64,000 bases of DNA. Source: Sceloporus undulatus (Eukaryota > Chordata > Lepidosauria > Squamata > Phrynosomatidae). The position numbers were made by a program, and so were the translations under genes. Positions 43,540 through 54,294 of this stretch are shown here, in pieces (position 1 is the stretch's first letter; each line of letters starts with the position of its first letter). Where the stretch lies: positions 186,899,608-186,963,607 of the forward strand of contig NC_056523.1 of NCBI RefSeq assembly GCF_019175285.1, read 5' to 3'. The notes beneath the pieces are model-generated. The model was not told the origin of the DNA and did not search any database. It was given only the letters and a program-made list of their open reading frames with translations.

Positions 43540-44180
43540 GCAACAGTCACACATAAAAGCGCATGCGCAGGAGCCGGAGGGGAGGGGGGAGAAAAAACGG
43601 CGGGCGTCACGTGACCGCCCCGCGCAAGAGGGAGGGGGCGGGCGCCTATATAAGCGTGGTGCGGGCGGTGTCTCGGCCGCATTTCCCGCTGCTCCAGCCT
43701 TGGTAACGCGTTTTTGTTTTGGTAAGCTCCGTAACAGTATAGAGGGGAGGTGGGAGGGTTATAAAGGAAAGGGAAGTCAGGGCTCACTAAGGAGTACGGC
43801 GAAGGGGTCTCTTTTAAAAGCGCGCGCACGTTTGTTTTTTTGTTTGTTTTAAGAGGCCTTGGCGGCGTGCTGCGCATGCGTAGAAGCCCCAGCTTGTATG
43901 TATGTGTGTGGGGGGAGTTCTTTCTTGGCGGTGGGTGCGCAGTGCGCATGCGGAATGGAAGGAAATGCCTGGCTCGTTGAGGGGGCCGCTTGGCCCGTTG
44001 GGCGCGAAGCGCGGTGGCGCAGCCGGCGCCATCTTTGGCCCTCGCTTCGGAGCTGGGGTTAACAAGATGGCGCCCGAGGCGAGGAGGAGGAGGAGGCAGC
44101 CCAGCCTCTCCTCCTCAGACGGCGGCCATTCTGCCCCCTTCCACCGCCACTATTGCCCTCAGGGCAACTGGTTCCACTTC
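43540..44180. promoter_or_regulatory. RBM3: CpG-island promoter of the RBM3-like gene
   Basis: CpG-dense region. It holds NRF1-type palindromes (GCGCATGCGCAG at 43559-43570, others near 43872 and 43940), a GTCACGTGAC E-box (43606-43615), a TATA box (TATATAA, 43647-43653) and, further in, YY1-type sites (GCCATCTTTGG near 44028, AAGATGGCGCC near 44064). The combination of TATA and CpG island fits a broadly expressed but inducible gene. Assigned by position upstream of the gene's coding exons. Confidence 0.75.
43677..43721 (+). other. RBM3: Predicted non-coding exon 1 of the RBM3-like gene
   Basis: The start is placed about 25-30 bases after the TATA box. Two donors are possible, GTAACG at 43703 and the better GTAAGC at 43722. 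Exact limits are inferred. Confidence 0.45.
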
Positions 44181-44284
44181 TACCGTATTGAAGGGGGGCT
44201 GTTTGAAGGTGCTAATAAGTAAACCCGTTTACTAGGCTTCATGAAAAGAAGTGGAGGGGTGTCCCAATACAATGCAATAGAATG

Positions 44285-45115
44285 AAAGCCATTTCAGAGG
44301 GGCTCAATAATAATAATATTTTAATGATAATAAAATAAATAAAACTTAATTATACCCTGCTTTTCTGCAATCGAAGCAGGTTACAAGATTAAAAGACAGA
44401 CAGTTGATGTACGTTACATACAGTCTACAATACTATATCTAACCCCCCTTTAAAAAAAGATTAAACAACACAATTTAAAAGCAGTTGTTAAAATACTAAT
44501 AACAGCAACAATCAGATGGGAAATAGTAGAGTGGTACTTGAAGATACTTATTTATTTATACTTACAATAATAATAATAATGACATTTATTTCTACCCCGC
44601 CTCTCCGAACAAGATCAAGGCTGTTTACATCGATAAAACCCATACAATACAATAGAGTAAAAACCATTTTAGAGGGTTTTAATAATAATAATAATATTTG
44701 CAATGATGATGATGAAAATTCAGTAAGTACAAATATAACAATGTCTATAATAAAATACGATTAAAATCGTTAAAATGATTGCTAAAACAAAAACAGGACA
44801 GTCAAGGGGTAGTCAATAAGATGGTCCATATCAGTGGGGGTGACTGAGTCAGTTATTCAGGGAAGGCCTGCCAGAAGAGATCTGTCTTGACTGCTTTGTT
44901 AAAGCCTTCGAGGTTGGTTATATGTGGGATCTCCTCCACCAGGCCGTTCCATAATCTGGGAGCTGCAGATGAAAAGGCCCTCTGGGTAACCATGGCCAGC
45001 CTGGTCTTCGTTGGTGGCAATCAATTTTAGGGCCATAGAGTGGGATTTAAAGTATTCTAAGCGAACGTTCCCAATCCAACATTTTAGAACTTTGCCCATG
45101 AGGTCCAGAGTTGGA
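44285..45115 (-). mobile_element. LINE-like repeats with AAT-rich tails, family uncertain
   Basis: Two stretches begin with AAT runs followed by 'taccctgcttttctgc' (44290 and after) and 'tttatttctaccccgcctctccg' (44570 and after), the look of LINE 3' ends on the minus strand. The second continues for about 500 bases into a decayed 'ccaggccgttccataatctgggagctgcagatg' body. They lie in intron 1 of the RBM3-like gene. Confidence 0.5.
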
Positions 45116-45121
45116 GTAAGG

Positions 45122-45332
45122 CTTCATTCGCACTGCAGAAAGAATCCAGTTTGACACCGTCTGAACTGCCTTGATTCAGTGCTAGGGAATTATGGGAGCT
45201 GTAGTTCTTTGGCACCAGAGCTTTATGACAGAAGAGGTTTAAAAGCTCATAAAACTATAGTTTCCCAGGATTCCATGGCACTGAGCTGTGGTGTCAACCT
45301 GGATTATTTCTACAGTGGGGTTGAAGCCTTAG
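45122..45332. mobile_element. Palindromic MITE, 'CTGCAG...AATCC' family
   Basis: CACTGCAGAAAGAATCCAGT at the left and the inverted 'caacctggattatttctacagtgggg' at the right. It lies 220 bases before the first coding exon of the RBM3-like gene. Confidence 0.75.
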
Positions 45333-45564
45333 TCAAACTCCGGGCCTCATGGGCAAAGTTCTAAAATGCACAACTTGGAACAGTCAGTAAGGAAAATAGG
45401 GAGCTCTATTCACAATATATTCTGCTGCCTTGAAATTTTAGGACAGTCTGCAGCTAGGCCAGTGGCTTGTCTTGAACAGGAAAGTTTTCTCACTTCTATC
45501 TCCAGTCCTGATCCATATCTCTGTTCCTTGTGCATCTCTGTTTTTCAGACTCCTCATCACCATC

Positions 45565-47349
45565 ATGTCTTCTGAAGAAGGAAAACTGTTCGTTGGTGGA
45601 CTGAATTTTGATACTGATGAACAAGGCCTGGAGCAGCATTTCAGCTCCTTTGGTCATATTTCTGAAGGTAAGCAAGTTTGGGTAGTTGAGGTGGAGGAAG
45701 CTACCTTTAGCATTATCGTGAAGGGATTCATTGATCTGTTTTTGCATTGTGTTCCTAGTTGTTGTGATCAAAGACAAAGAGACCCAGAGATCAAGGGGCT
45801 TTGGCTTCGTCACCTTTTCCAATCCTGACCATGCATCAGATGCCATGAGAGCCATGAATGGAGAGGTGAGGATTTTGAGAGTTCTGCTGTTGAGTTTGTG
45901 GCTCACTTTTTAAAACTGCCCTGACTACTTAAAGGATGCAAAACAAACAGTAGTCTGCCTTATTTGGCTTGATTTTGGTTGTTAAAACTTACATTGTTTA
46001 GAGTCTAGATCAATTTAACTGTCCTCATTCCGATGAGATAAGGAATTTGCAAGACATAACTGTCACCTGATTCACTTTGTGCCTACTAGGCTCGATGTCT
46101 TAAAAATGCTGAACAACAAAATGAGCTTGTACCATCAGCCATGCCAATTTATTGTTGAAGGGAGATGTTCATGCTAACAAAAGAAAAGCTGGCACAAGGC
46201 TCCCATTTTGTGCACTTGACTGATCAGTTTTTCCCAGAAATGCATGCGGATCAAACTTAGCTTTTCAAAATAATACAAAGTGTCTCCGAAAAGGTTAGGA
46301 GTAATGCAAAGTATGGGTATAAAGGCAGATTGCCATCCTTGATTTGTGTAGAGCTGGGTAACAGAAAAAACATGCAGAGCACTTAAAAACTAGTTAATTG
46401 CTTCTGTTCATTTCACATTGTGATGGCAGACTTGTGGTTGTAATTCACTTAGAATACTTGAAATCCCACTTTATGGCCCTAAAACCTTCTAAAGTGGCTT
46501 GCAAAAGTAATTGTTAAAGTTTACTGGTCAGATTTAAGCTGATGCTGACATTGAATGCCAGCCAAACCTTACTTCAAGGTAAGACCACTGAGCTCCTTGA
46601 CTACATTTACTAATTTCAGTTAATTAAGAATTAAGTTACCGTGTACTGTTTTAATTTCTTTTATTTCTTGATTACCTCAGGAGCCCTTATGGACTGAGAG
46701 GCAATACAGAAATATCTTTAAATTGGATGAAACAGAACTTCAGTTGGAAATCAAAATGTTCTATGCATATGGCAGTTCATAATTCCATTAGATAAGATAT
46801 TCAAGTGAGTTGTTAACAAATCTGTTACGTGCAATTAACATAACCTGTTCATTATCAGTCTGTAGATGGACGCCAGATCAGAGTTGACCATGCTGGAAAA
46901 TCTTCCCGTGGATCCAGAGGTGGTGGATACTTTGGAGGCAGAGGGCGAGGCCGTGGATATTCTCGAGGTGATGATTACATTGGACTAATGGTGAAAGAGT
47001 TGGATTGCTGTTGGTTCAGCTTTCATTAATATGTTGTTTCACTGCAGGTGGTGGAGACAGAAGCTATGGTGGACGCTATGAAAACCGAAGTGGAGGTTAC
47101 AGTGGTTCCCGGGATTATGGCAGGTAATTAAGATGGTGTGCTCTGCTTCTTTATTCAGTTTGAGCAGAAGTTGGGAAAGTTAGTTTTTGGACTGCAAGTC
47201 TCATAATCCCCCAGCCAGCATTGCCTTTGTGGGATTCTGTGATTTATTCCCAAGAATAAAAGATAAATTACTTTGCTTTCAGAAGTCAGGGAGGCTATAA
47301 TGACCGCTACTCCTCAGGAGGCTCTTACAGAGACAACTATGACAACTGA
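45565..47349 (+). CDS. RBM3: RBM3-like cold-inducible RNA-binding protein, five coding exons
   Basis: Coding exons are 45565-45667, 45759-45865, 46859-46967, 47048-47123 and 47283-47349. They total 462 nt, or 153 residues (human RBM3 has 157). All introns are GT/AG. The first coding exon's acceptor is at 45547-45548, 16 bases before the ATG. The N-terminal RRM has RNP2 LFVGGL (residues 8-13) and RNP1 RGFGFVTF (47-54). It is followed by a glycine/arginine/tyrosine-rich tail ([14 protein letters not shown]) ending SYRDNYDN. Diagnostic RBM3 traits are [36 protein letters not shown] and VDHAGKS. Proteins of this family bind RNA in nucleus and cytoplasm and support translation in mild cold. The stop TGA ends one base before a splice donor, so the whole 3'UTR is on a separate exon. 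It is tandem with the CIRBP-like gene 9.5 kb downstream. Confidence 0.94.
46681..46804 (+). other. Candidate alternative (poison) exon in intron 3 of the RBM3-like gene
   Basis: A strong acceptor (pyrimidine-rich, ...TACCTCAG) ends at 46680 and a consensus donor GTGAGT starts at 46805. If spliced after exon 3, the 124-base segment reads about 33 codons to a TAA and shifts the frame. The remaining intron to exon 4 would be only 54 bases. The first 40 bases look like an L2-type LINE tail. Mammalian RBM3 is known to use a temperature-dependent poison exon in this region; identity with it is not shown. Confidence 0.35.
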
Positions 47350-47709
47350 GGTAAGTGCATCCTGGGAAGGGTTTGAAACAATGACTTGTCAAAATGCCCT
47401 TAAATTTTCAGTGTTCCGACTTACACTGGCTAGTGGCAGAAACTACAGCTCCTTACTGAGTTGTTAATATCAAAGATCGTTGTTTCACAAATCTGCCATT
47501 GACTCAAGTCAAACATTGCAGGCCTCCATTCTCATTACCGATAAGTAACTTAAATGCATGTTGGACCTTTAAAGATATTTTAACTTCAGATTGCGAAATT
47601 GTCAAGAGTGCTAACTGGGGGAGGGCCAGAGAATCCTAGCATCACTAATCTAAAAAGTCTAGGAGTAGTGAATTACTGCAATGTGTCCATATGCTTGTGC
47701 CTTTATGAT

Positions 47710-47826
47710 TGTACCTGCTTCTTGTCCTCAGCTCACACCGAGTAAAAATCCTTCCTGAATCAAGATCGTCCTTCCAATGGCCGTATTTATAAAGATTTTT
47801 GGAGCTTCGCTGAATCTTGTTTAGTT
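47710..47826 (+). promoter_or_regulatory. RBM3: Conserved last-splice-site / 3'UTR block, RBM3-like copy
   Basis: 117 bases spanning the last intron's pyrimidine tract, the acceptor CAG at 47731 and the first 95 bases of the 3'UTR exon. It matches 61691-61807 of the CIRBP-like gene at 113 of 117 positions. It contains CGTATTTATAAAGATTTTTG. I recall a similar stretch in the mammalian RBM3 3'UTR, unchecked. Confidence 0.85.
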
Positions 47827-48365
47827 ACCTACTTGTATCTTCCCCTATATAGCTTTTGTCACATGCAGCCTGAAAGCTTCCTCTGCAAGATGGTCTGTTT
47901 AGATTTTGCTCAAGAGTTGGTTTTTTCAAGAGTGGTTTTTAAGCATTTTTGAAACCCAGTTTTATTTGTCGTGCTTTCTCAATCCAAGGTTTCTTTTAAC
48001 TTGACACATGGGGTCCGACAACTTAAAAGTGACAGAAGCTCAGCAGACTTTTTTGAAAAAGTGCGATGCACTGAATTTCAGCTTCTTAGTATTGCAAGGG
48101 AAGGTGACAAAAGTGAACCACCTTGGTATTACTAAAGCATTAAATGATTCACATTGGTCACTAGTAAAAGCTGTTTTACTGTAAAGTAAACCCAGAACAC
48201 AAATTTGAACTTTGAGAGGTTCTTGAAAATGTTTGTTTATATTGTCCTTTTTTTACTGGAAGAAACATGCATAAATCGATTGACATTGTATTTGAAGTGG
48301 ATAAGGAAGTTCCTGTACTGAGTTTTTGGCTTTACGAAGCCCATTAAAATCCCATCTGAAACAAT
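47732..48365 (+). other. RBM3: 3'UTR exon of the RBM3-like gene
   Basis: Runs from the acceptor at 47731 to just past the poly(A) signal at 48343. The end segment ('ctggaagaaac', 'aaggaagttcctgtactgagttt', 'ggctttacgaagcc') is again shared with the CIRBP-like gene. Confidence 0.75.
48343..48348 (+). terminator. RBM3: Poly(A) signal ATTAAA of the RBM3-like gene
   Basis: ATTAAA in the same setting (acgaagcc.attaaa) as at 62366 in the paralogue. Conservation supports use. Confidence 0.7.
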
Positions 48366-51300
48366 TCTCTGCTCTTGACCTTTAACATGATATTGCACTT
48401 GCACAACTTGATAATTCAGGGGCACATAAAGTAAAAGCATGTTGGGCCTTATTTTGGGTAAAGTCCAGGGTTAGTACCCTGGTAATAAGTTTGTTATACA
48501 CCAATATATGTTGATGCGAAACAAAAAAAAATGACACAGAACCTGGCAACATGTCGCGATTTAGTTGGAAACATCTATCTGCTCTTCTGTAAATTGTTGG
48601 AGCATTGTCTAAGCATGATTTAAAGCCATAATCTATAGAAGCATCTTGCTAGTCGGGTTGTACCCAAGTAACTTCGTATCAAATGGCTCTGATTTTAAAG
48701 GGGTGCTATCAAATGTAATCTGTATCGGCCAAAGCCAATGTTTCTGATCTTCCAGAATGTTTGAAGAGGTGTCAGTATCAACATTGCAATGTTTTCGTGG
48801 GAAAATGAATTTTGTACTGCTAAGTGGGTGGCAGCCAGTGAGTGGTGGTAAAATTCGCCCTGAGAGTCTCTTGACTTGAATCTCAGTGGACTATCAATAT
48901 GGTGGTACCTGTATGTAATTGGGTTTTCTAGCTTGCCCATCAAATGGTGAATTATGTAATGAAGTCTCAATTCTAGTAAGCAAATCACCATTTCTGATTT
49001 GGGAGTCAATAGTATGGAGGGAACAAGACATGGAATGTTAACCATCAATGTAGTAAAGCACTCTACTGCATGGTAATGACTTGGTAACTTCAAAATTCTT
49101 AAACCTTCAATTAATTGTAATAACACCTAAGGGTTAGCGGCACTTGATCCAATTGCAATACACTTTAGTACTGCTGTTGGTGAGAAAGAAAATATGGGAA
49201 GGAATCTCCTCACTTGTACAAAAATAGGATGTGTCCTATTTGGTTTGGAAAAACTTGGCTTTGTTGAGGTGGTGAAGGAAGCTCATGAAGCTTGGGGGGC
49301 CTGTGGCTTTGTTCAGGTTTAAGGCTGAACTGATGTTGGTACCTAGATGGGCCTACCTGTAGTTAGCTCTGTCCTGTTCTTACACTGTGAGAATTCTCTG
49401 CTAGCGTGTGGAAACCAGTGTCCTTGGAGACCCCGAAGTGTGTTGTGCCTCCTTCAGTGCGAACCATGTGAGACGAAAGCTGCTCTTGGCTAGTTCATTT
49501 GTGGAAATAGTCCTGTATTTCGAGGTAACTCTTTTGCTCATGTCTGCATCTTCTCTTCCACAGAGCTCCATACTTGTGGCTACAGCAAACCACTGATTAC
49601 TGCTTTTAAAAAAATAGGCATGTCTGGGGTCTCCTTGGGACCCCAGAAGAACTTGGACTGAATCTGCTACTATTTTTTTTAGTCCTGGGGGGAGGGCCTC
49701 CTTGGCTCCTGGGACTTGAGATTCTGCTTTCTAAAAGGGAAAGGCAGTCAAGTAAACTAAGATTCATCCAGTTGCCTCTGATACCAGTTTTGTCCAATAT
49801 CTTGTAATCATGACTACTGTGGACCTTGAACTGTTACTTGGAAAGGTTTTTCCCAGTGCAGCATGGTTTGGGTGTGGGAGGCTTCTGTTTCCACTTCATA
49901 AAACAACCTATTCTTAATATGTGGTGGTTTTGGTCAAGGATCTAAATGTGGGATAAGAATCTGATAATATACTACCTTGGGAAATCTCCTGAGTGCTAGG
50001 TGAACAGCATCACCTAGGCCTGGAGTATTCTTTTAGAACTGCATAATTTGCTGGAGTTAAGAATTTGGATGCTCTTGTGTTAAGTGATACTGACTTGTTT
50101 TTGGCAGGTAAGAAAAGAGTGGTGGCTTCTGTGTCCTGAAAGGCTATTTCCCGTTTGATCAAGCTGTGGAGTACTGGAATATGAGATGGACTGCTCTACT
50201 CAGGATCCTGAATCCATGCTATGCAGTAAGCCAAGATTTTCTCTCCCCTCAACACTAGTATGAAATCATGTGACTTTGATTTGAATTCCACTACTGTTGA
50301 AGCATGGGGCTCTCCCTGCAAGACAATATCCCTGTTAGACTTCAGTGGGGGAAGAGGGTAAAGGGGTGTGTGACACTGTTGAATTTGTTCTATGCTTCAG
50401 CAGTCACAGAGCACAATTAAAATGTTATGAGATACCTTGTTTGTGCATGAGGTAGAGACCCTGAAAATAGTAGTGTCCATGCCTGCATCAGTTTGATGCC
50501 TGGCGATACCTTACACTACTTCATGAAAGTCGCAAGCAGCCCATACTATTGGTTTTGATAAGTTGGAAGCAAATGCTTTTAGAACTGATTCAAAATAATG
50601 GGTAATGCTGTATTTGTAAATTGATAAAAGTAGAAGTTGTTAAAAAAAAAACAGCATTTTATCCAGCTCTTTGGTATTGGGGCAGCCAATACTGTATAAT
50701 GAGGAGTTGCTTTTTTCAGATCTTAGCTGTTGGAACATAAGCTGCTAGAATATGTCAAGGGAAGAAGGATGATGCTTCTGGTGGAGGAGAGCAGTTCAGC
50801 GGTCAAGACAGGTTTGTTTAAAACTGTAGAAATACAATTGAAGTGAGGGTGGGAACAAAGATACACTTGAATTAAGGACACAAATACCGTAAAACGCCTT
50901 TGGTACAAGCTGTGTGTTAGCTTGCTTTGCACTTAACCAATGCCTTAGTTCACTGCTTATTCAGTTTTTTATTACCTATCAGGTTGATGACATTGGAACT
51001 GACATCAGTCGGCTGATACAGCGTGGCAGCAAAGCAAAAGAACTGTGATTTTGTACTGCATGTAGTGTTATTGGAATGTAATTACTTACCAGGACACTTG
51101 GACAACAGGATGGTAATTGTGTTCTTGTCATTCAAGTTCAAATGGAAGTGTCCATCCAGCAAGTTGTTGAACTTTCCTAATTGCAGATGCTCATTCTTGT
51201 GTCTGATGCCGTGTGTGTGTGTGTTCTAACTGGGGTAAGATTGTACTGTGCTTAGATGAAACATCTTTCTGAAGTCTGCAACATGAAGACTCCTGCAGTA

Positions 51301-51420
51301 TAAAAAATCTTCACTGTAATAATGCTTTAAGAACAAGCTTCTGAAAGACTATGCCATGGCATCTGATTTTAAAGCTGTTCTCTATTTTTAATAAAATTGT
51401 TTTGATAGAATAGTCACTGG
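48366..51420 (+). other. Repeat-poor 3 kb downstream of the RBM3-like gene with a distal AATAAA
   Basis: Almost no transposon sequence is recognised here, unlike the rest of the window. AATAAA at 51390-51395 is followed by a GT-rich stretch. There is an exon-like segment near 49390-49523 (donor GTAACT) and an acceptor at 49563. It may hold alternative terminal exons or a non-coding transcript; no protein motif is visible. Confidence 0.35.
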
Positions 51421-52890
51421 CTCAGTGTCTTTCTGCTTGTGATAATGCTGACAAAAGGAGTCTTAACATATCCATAACCTTGGAAGGAAATGGTGCACAA
51501 TGTTTAGATGATAGGTATAACTTTCCTGAAGGAGTTAACAAAGTAATTCACTTAAAACTAACACTGAACAATTTTATATCAGCTATTTGATATCAAAGTA
51601 AGCTGCTGTTCTTACAGTGAATGGGAAGTAAAATGAACATTTGCATTGCTAGTTGCCCCAAGTTTGGATTAAAGGATGCTGAAATGCAAGGCCCATTCCA
51701 GAAGCAGCCTTTTAACCCGTTCTTGTCATTTTTATACCTTGCATTTCAAAGTCCTTATAAAATGTATGGAGCATACATTTCATAATTCAGGCCTCATATA
51801 CTTATAAATTAAATTTTAACATGTTAATCCTTTTCATAAGAAGGTTAGTGGTGACATCAGTTAGGAATTCTAAAGAAGAACCACTCATTGCTCTAACTGC
51901 CACTGAAGGCCGAAGGAAGTTGGCCTTTGTGTATTAAGCAATTCTGATTTAAAATCCTGTTGCTGCAAAGGCTGAAACCTAAAGTGAAGACTCATTTGTC
52001 CTTCCCTCTTTAGATTCCTAGATTTCCCTTGGGCTGTTTCAGTAAGTAATGTAGCAGCCTGATAGGATGGGATTGGAAACCATTGCTGTGTGAAACTAGA
52101 TCACTACATAAAATTTAAGACAACTACAGTCCAATGTCCAAACACTGTCTTTTTAAAACGTTACCTTCCCTTTTTAGTTCCTTTCCAAGAACTAACTTCC
52201 CCTAAATGCCATGAAAGCTGCTTGAAAGCTTCTTTGTGAGACAATGCTTTCATACTGAATTACGAAACTTCTCTGGCATAATATGTCTATTTGCTAAACA
52301 TAAACAGAATTTTTCTTCACCCATTCAGCAGGCTGCTACCATAAAACTAATCAGCCCTAAAACTCGATAGAGCTAATTCAAGAATACAACTGGGTGTCAA
52401 TTTTGTAGGTTTAGGAATAAAAGCAAAAGCAGCACTTTATTATTTTCTAGCTAGACTTTCCTCCCAAACATTTGAGTGGTATCTTTTCTCCTGGGATATA
52501 ATTACTGGTAGTGAGCATTAGTTACCAAAGCTCTTGACTATTGTTTTAGGGTAATAAAGCTTTCTGCTACATAATAGGAGAGGCAAAGACAGGACAAACA
52601 GCATGTCTTCCTTCTCTGATGCAATAAATGCTTGTGCAAGAGACAAAACTTTTGCATGAGGTCTATTCCAGTGGCTTCAAAGGTATTTACATATGGCCTA
52701 GTCTAGTCAAAGTGAGCAACAGGGATTTTGGCCATAGATTTTGGGCTATTGGGTGATGGGAATTCATCTGAGAGTGACCTGGAGGGCTGCTTCCTGCTCT
52801 TTGGGATAGAAGGGATGCTGAAGCCAGGTGTGAAATCTAAGGCAGGTTAGGCCATGCAGGTCTTAAGGAAGCATGGAGCCTTGGGTATAA
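51421..52890. other. Intergenic, nothing recognised
   Basis: Unique-looking sequence between the two RNA-binding protein genes, with no open frame or repeat that I can name. Confidence 0.35.
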
Positions 52891-52897
52891 ATTGCAT

Positions 52898-53098
52898 CTG
52901 CACTGCAATAGCAAGCACATTTCTTATACCACTGATGTACTAATCCATTTTGATACTCAAGGCTCAACTCTAGGAACTAGTTTTCAGACATTTAGCCCCT
53001 CCAGAGTGTCCTGGACCCCCAGCAAACTATGGTTCCCAGAATTCCATAGCACAGCCATGGCAATGAAACTGGTGCGAAACCAGATTATTTTTGCAGTG
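52898..53098. mobile_element. Palindromic MITE, 'CTGCAG...AATCC' family, diverged
   Basis: The left half is weak ('tctgcactgcaatagc'). The right half is clear: 'actatggttcccagaattccatagc' and 'aaaccagattatttttgcagtgcc'. Confidence 0.55.
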
Positions 53099-53111
53099 CC
53101 ATTTTCTTTAA

Positions 53112-53313
53112 GGCAGGATCCACACTGGAGAAATAACCTGGTTTGGCACTGCTTTAACTTTTTTTCCCGGCTCAAGGCAACGGAGTCCTGGGAGTTGGAG
53201 TTCGTTGTGGGGCCCAGAACAAACTCCATCTCCCAGAATTCCATATCCTTGAGCAAGACAAAGAGTTAATGCGGTACCAAACGGGGTTATTTCTCCAGTG
53301 TGGATGCAGCCTA
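53112..53313. mobile_element. Palindromic MITE abutting the CIRBP-like promoter
   Basis: Full copy: 'ggatccacactggagaaataacctgg' and the inverted 'ggttatttctccagtgtggatgcagcc'. It ends about 75 bases before the CpG-rich region begins. Confidence 0.8.
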
Positions 53314-53389
53314 AGTTTGGCTACTCCCAGGTAGGAACTGCCCGGGTCCCAGCTTTATTTGGATGACGGAAGGGCCCAATGAAGGCAAA

Positions 53390-54290
53390 TGGCCGAAGGG
53401 CCTTCATGGAGAGGCTCTGGCGGCCCCCGCTATTTAAAATGGGGGAGGTGGGCGTGGCCACCATTGCGGTTAAGCCCCGCCCTTGGCCCTCTCCAGCCAA
53501 TCGTCTCTCCGGGACGGCGCTGAGGGCGTGGCCTGTTCTCAGCCTCGCTCTGGCCCTCTCTTGTCTCTGCCTCTTTCTCGCCGCCATCGCGATACTCGCT
53601 CCTGCTCCAGCCCTAACGGCTCCTTGCGCATCACCTGCTCCAAGGCCCCGTTGCGGTGAGTGGGTGGGGGGTTTAAATATATATACGTGTATATAAGCAA
53701 TATGTATATAGAAAGCATCCTTTAAGGTAGGCTTTGGAAGCCCAGCAGGGGAGGGAGACATTGAAAAGGGCGGAGGGGAGAAAAGGCTCTCTGGAGTTTG
53801 CAGGAGAGAGATAGAGAGTGGCGCCACAAAATGGCGCCGGTGGCGGGGCTGTTGTGCGCATGCGTCAAAGTCAGAATAAAACCGCACAGACGCCTTCCCC
53901 CTCTTTTTTTCCCATTTTATTATTTGTTTTAACTCCCGTATTTACTGCGGAGGAAAAGGGGCCTACTGTACTAGGAGAGTAAGGCGGCGGCGGCGGAGAA
54001 GGAGAGGGAGAGCGCCCTCGGGGAGGGGGTGGGTGCAGCGACTGCGCGCGCGCGGACACAAAGGACGGTTGGGCTTCCCCTCTCCTTCGGAGCGCGAGGC
54101 AGGCAGGGTCCCGCCCTCTTCTGCGCATGCTCGGGCTGATGCGCGCGCCTGCCGTTAAGGGACGTGAGCGGCGCTGGGCTCGCCTTCCCGCATTCTGTGG
54201 AGGCAGCACCACGTGCTGGCGGCCATTTTGTGGCGGGGGAGACTAGTCGGTCAGAGAAGGAGAAGGAAGCGGGGGGGGGCCCTCATTCCG
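53390..54290. promoter_or_regulatory. CIRBP: CpG-island promoter of the CIRBP-like gene
   Basis: CpG-rich. It includes CCAAT (53497-53501), a GGGACGGCGC stretch, a pyrimidine-rich start region and the first donor GTGAGT at 53656. Downstream, inside intron 1, are further NRF1-type (GCGCATGCG near 53856) and YY1-type sites (AAAATGGCGCC near 53829, GGCGGCCATTTTGTGG near 54219). No TATA box precedes the donor. The island may contain a second start site. Confidence 0.7.
53510..53655 (+). other. CIRBP: Predicted non-coding exon 1 of the CIRBP-like gene
   Basis: The 3' limit is set by the donor GTGAGT at 53656. The 5' limit is only a guess from the CCAAT box and pyrimidine-rich region. Confidence 0.4.
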
Positions 54291-54294
54291 CTTG

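Noticed and set aside
43428-43949. Long open frames on both strands in the first CpG island
   Set aside because: GC-rich promoter sequence with few stops by composition. No domain or signal; the promoter elements explain it.
53321-54212. Long minus-strand open frames in the second CpG island
   Set aside because: Low-complexity R/P/A-rich translations typical of CpG islands, with no recognisable protein.
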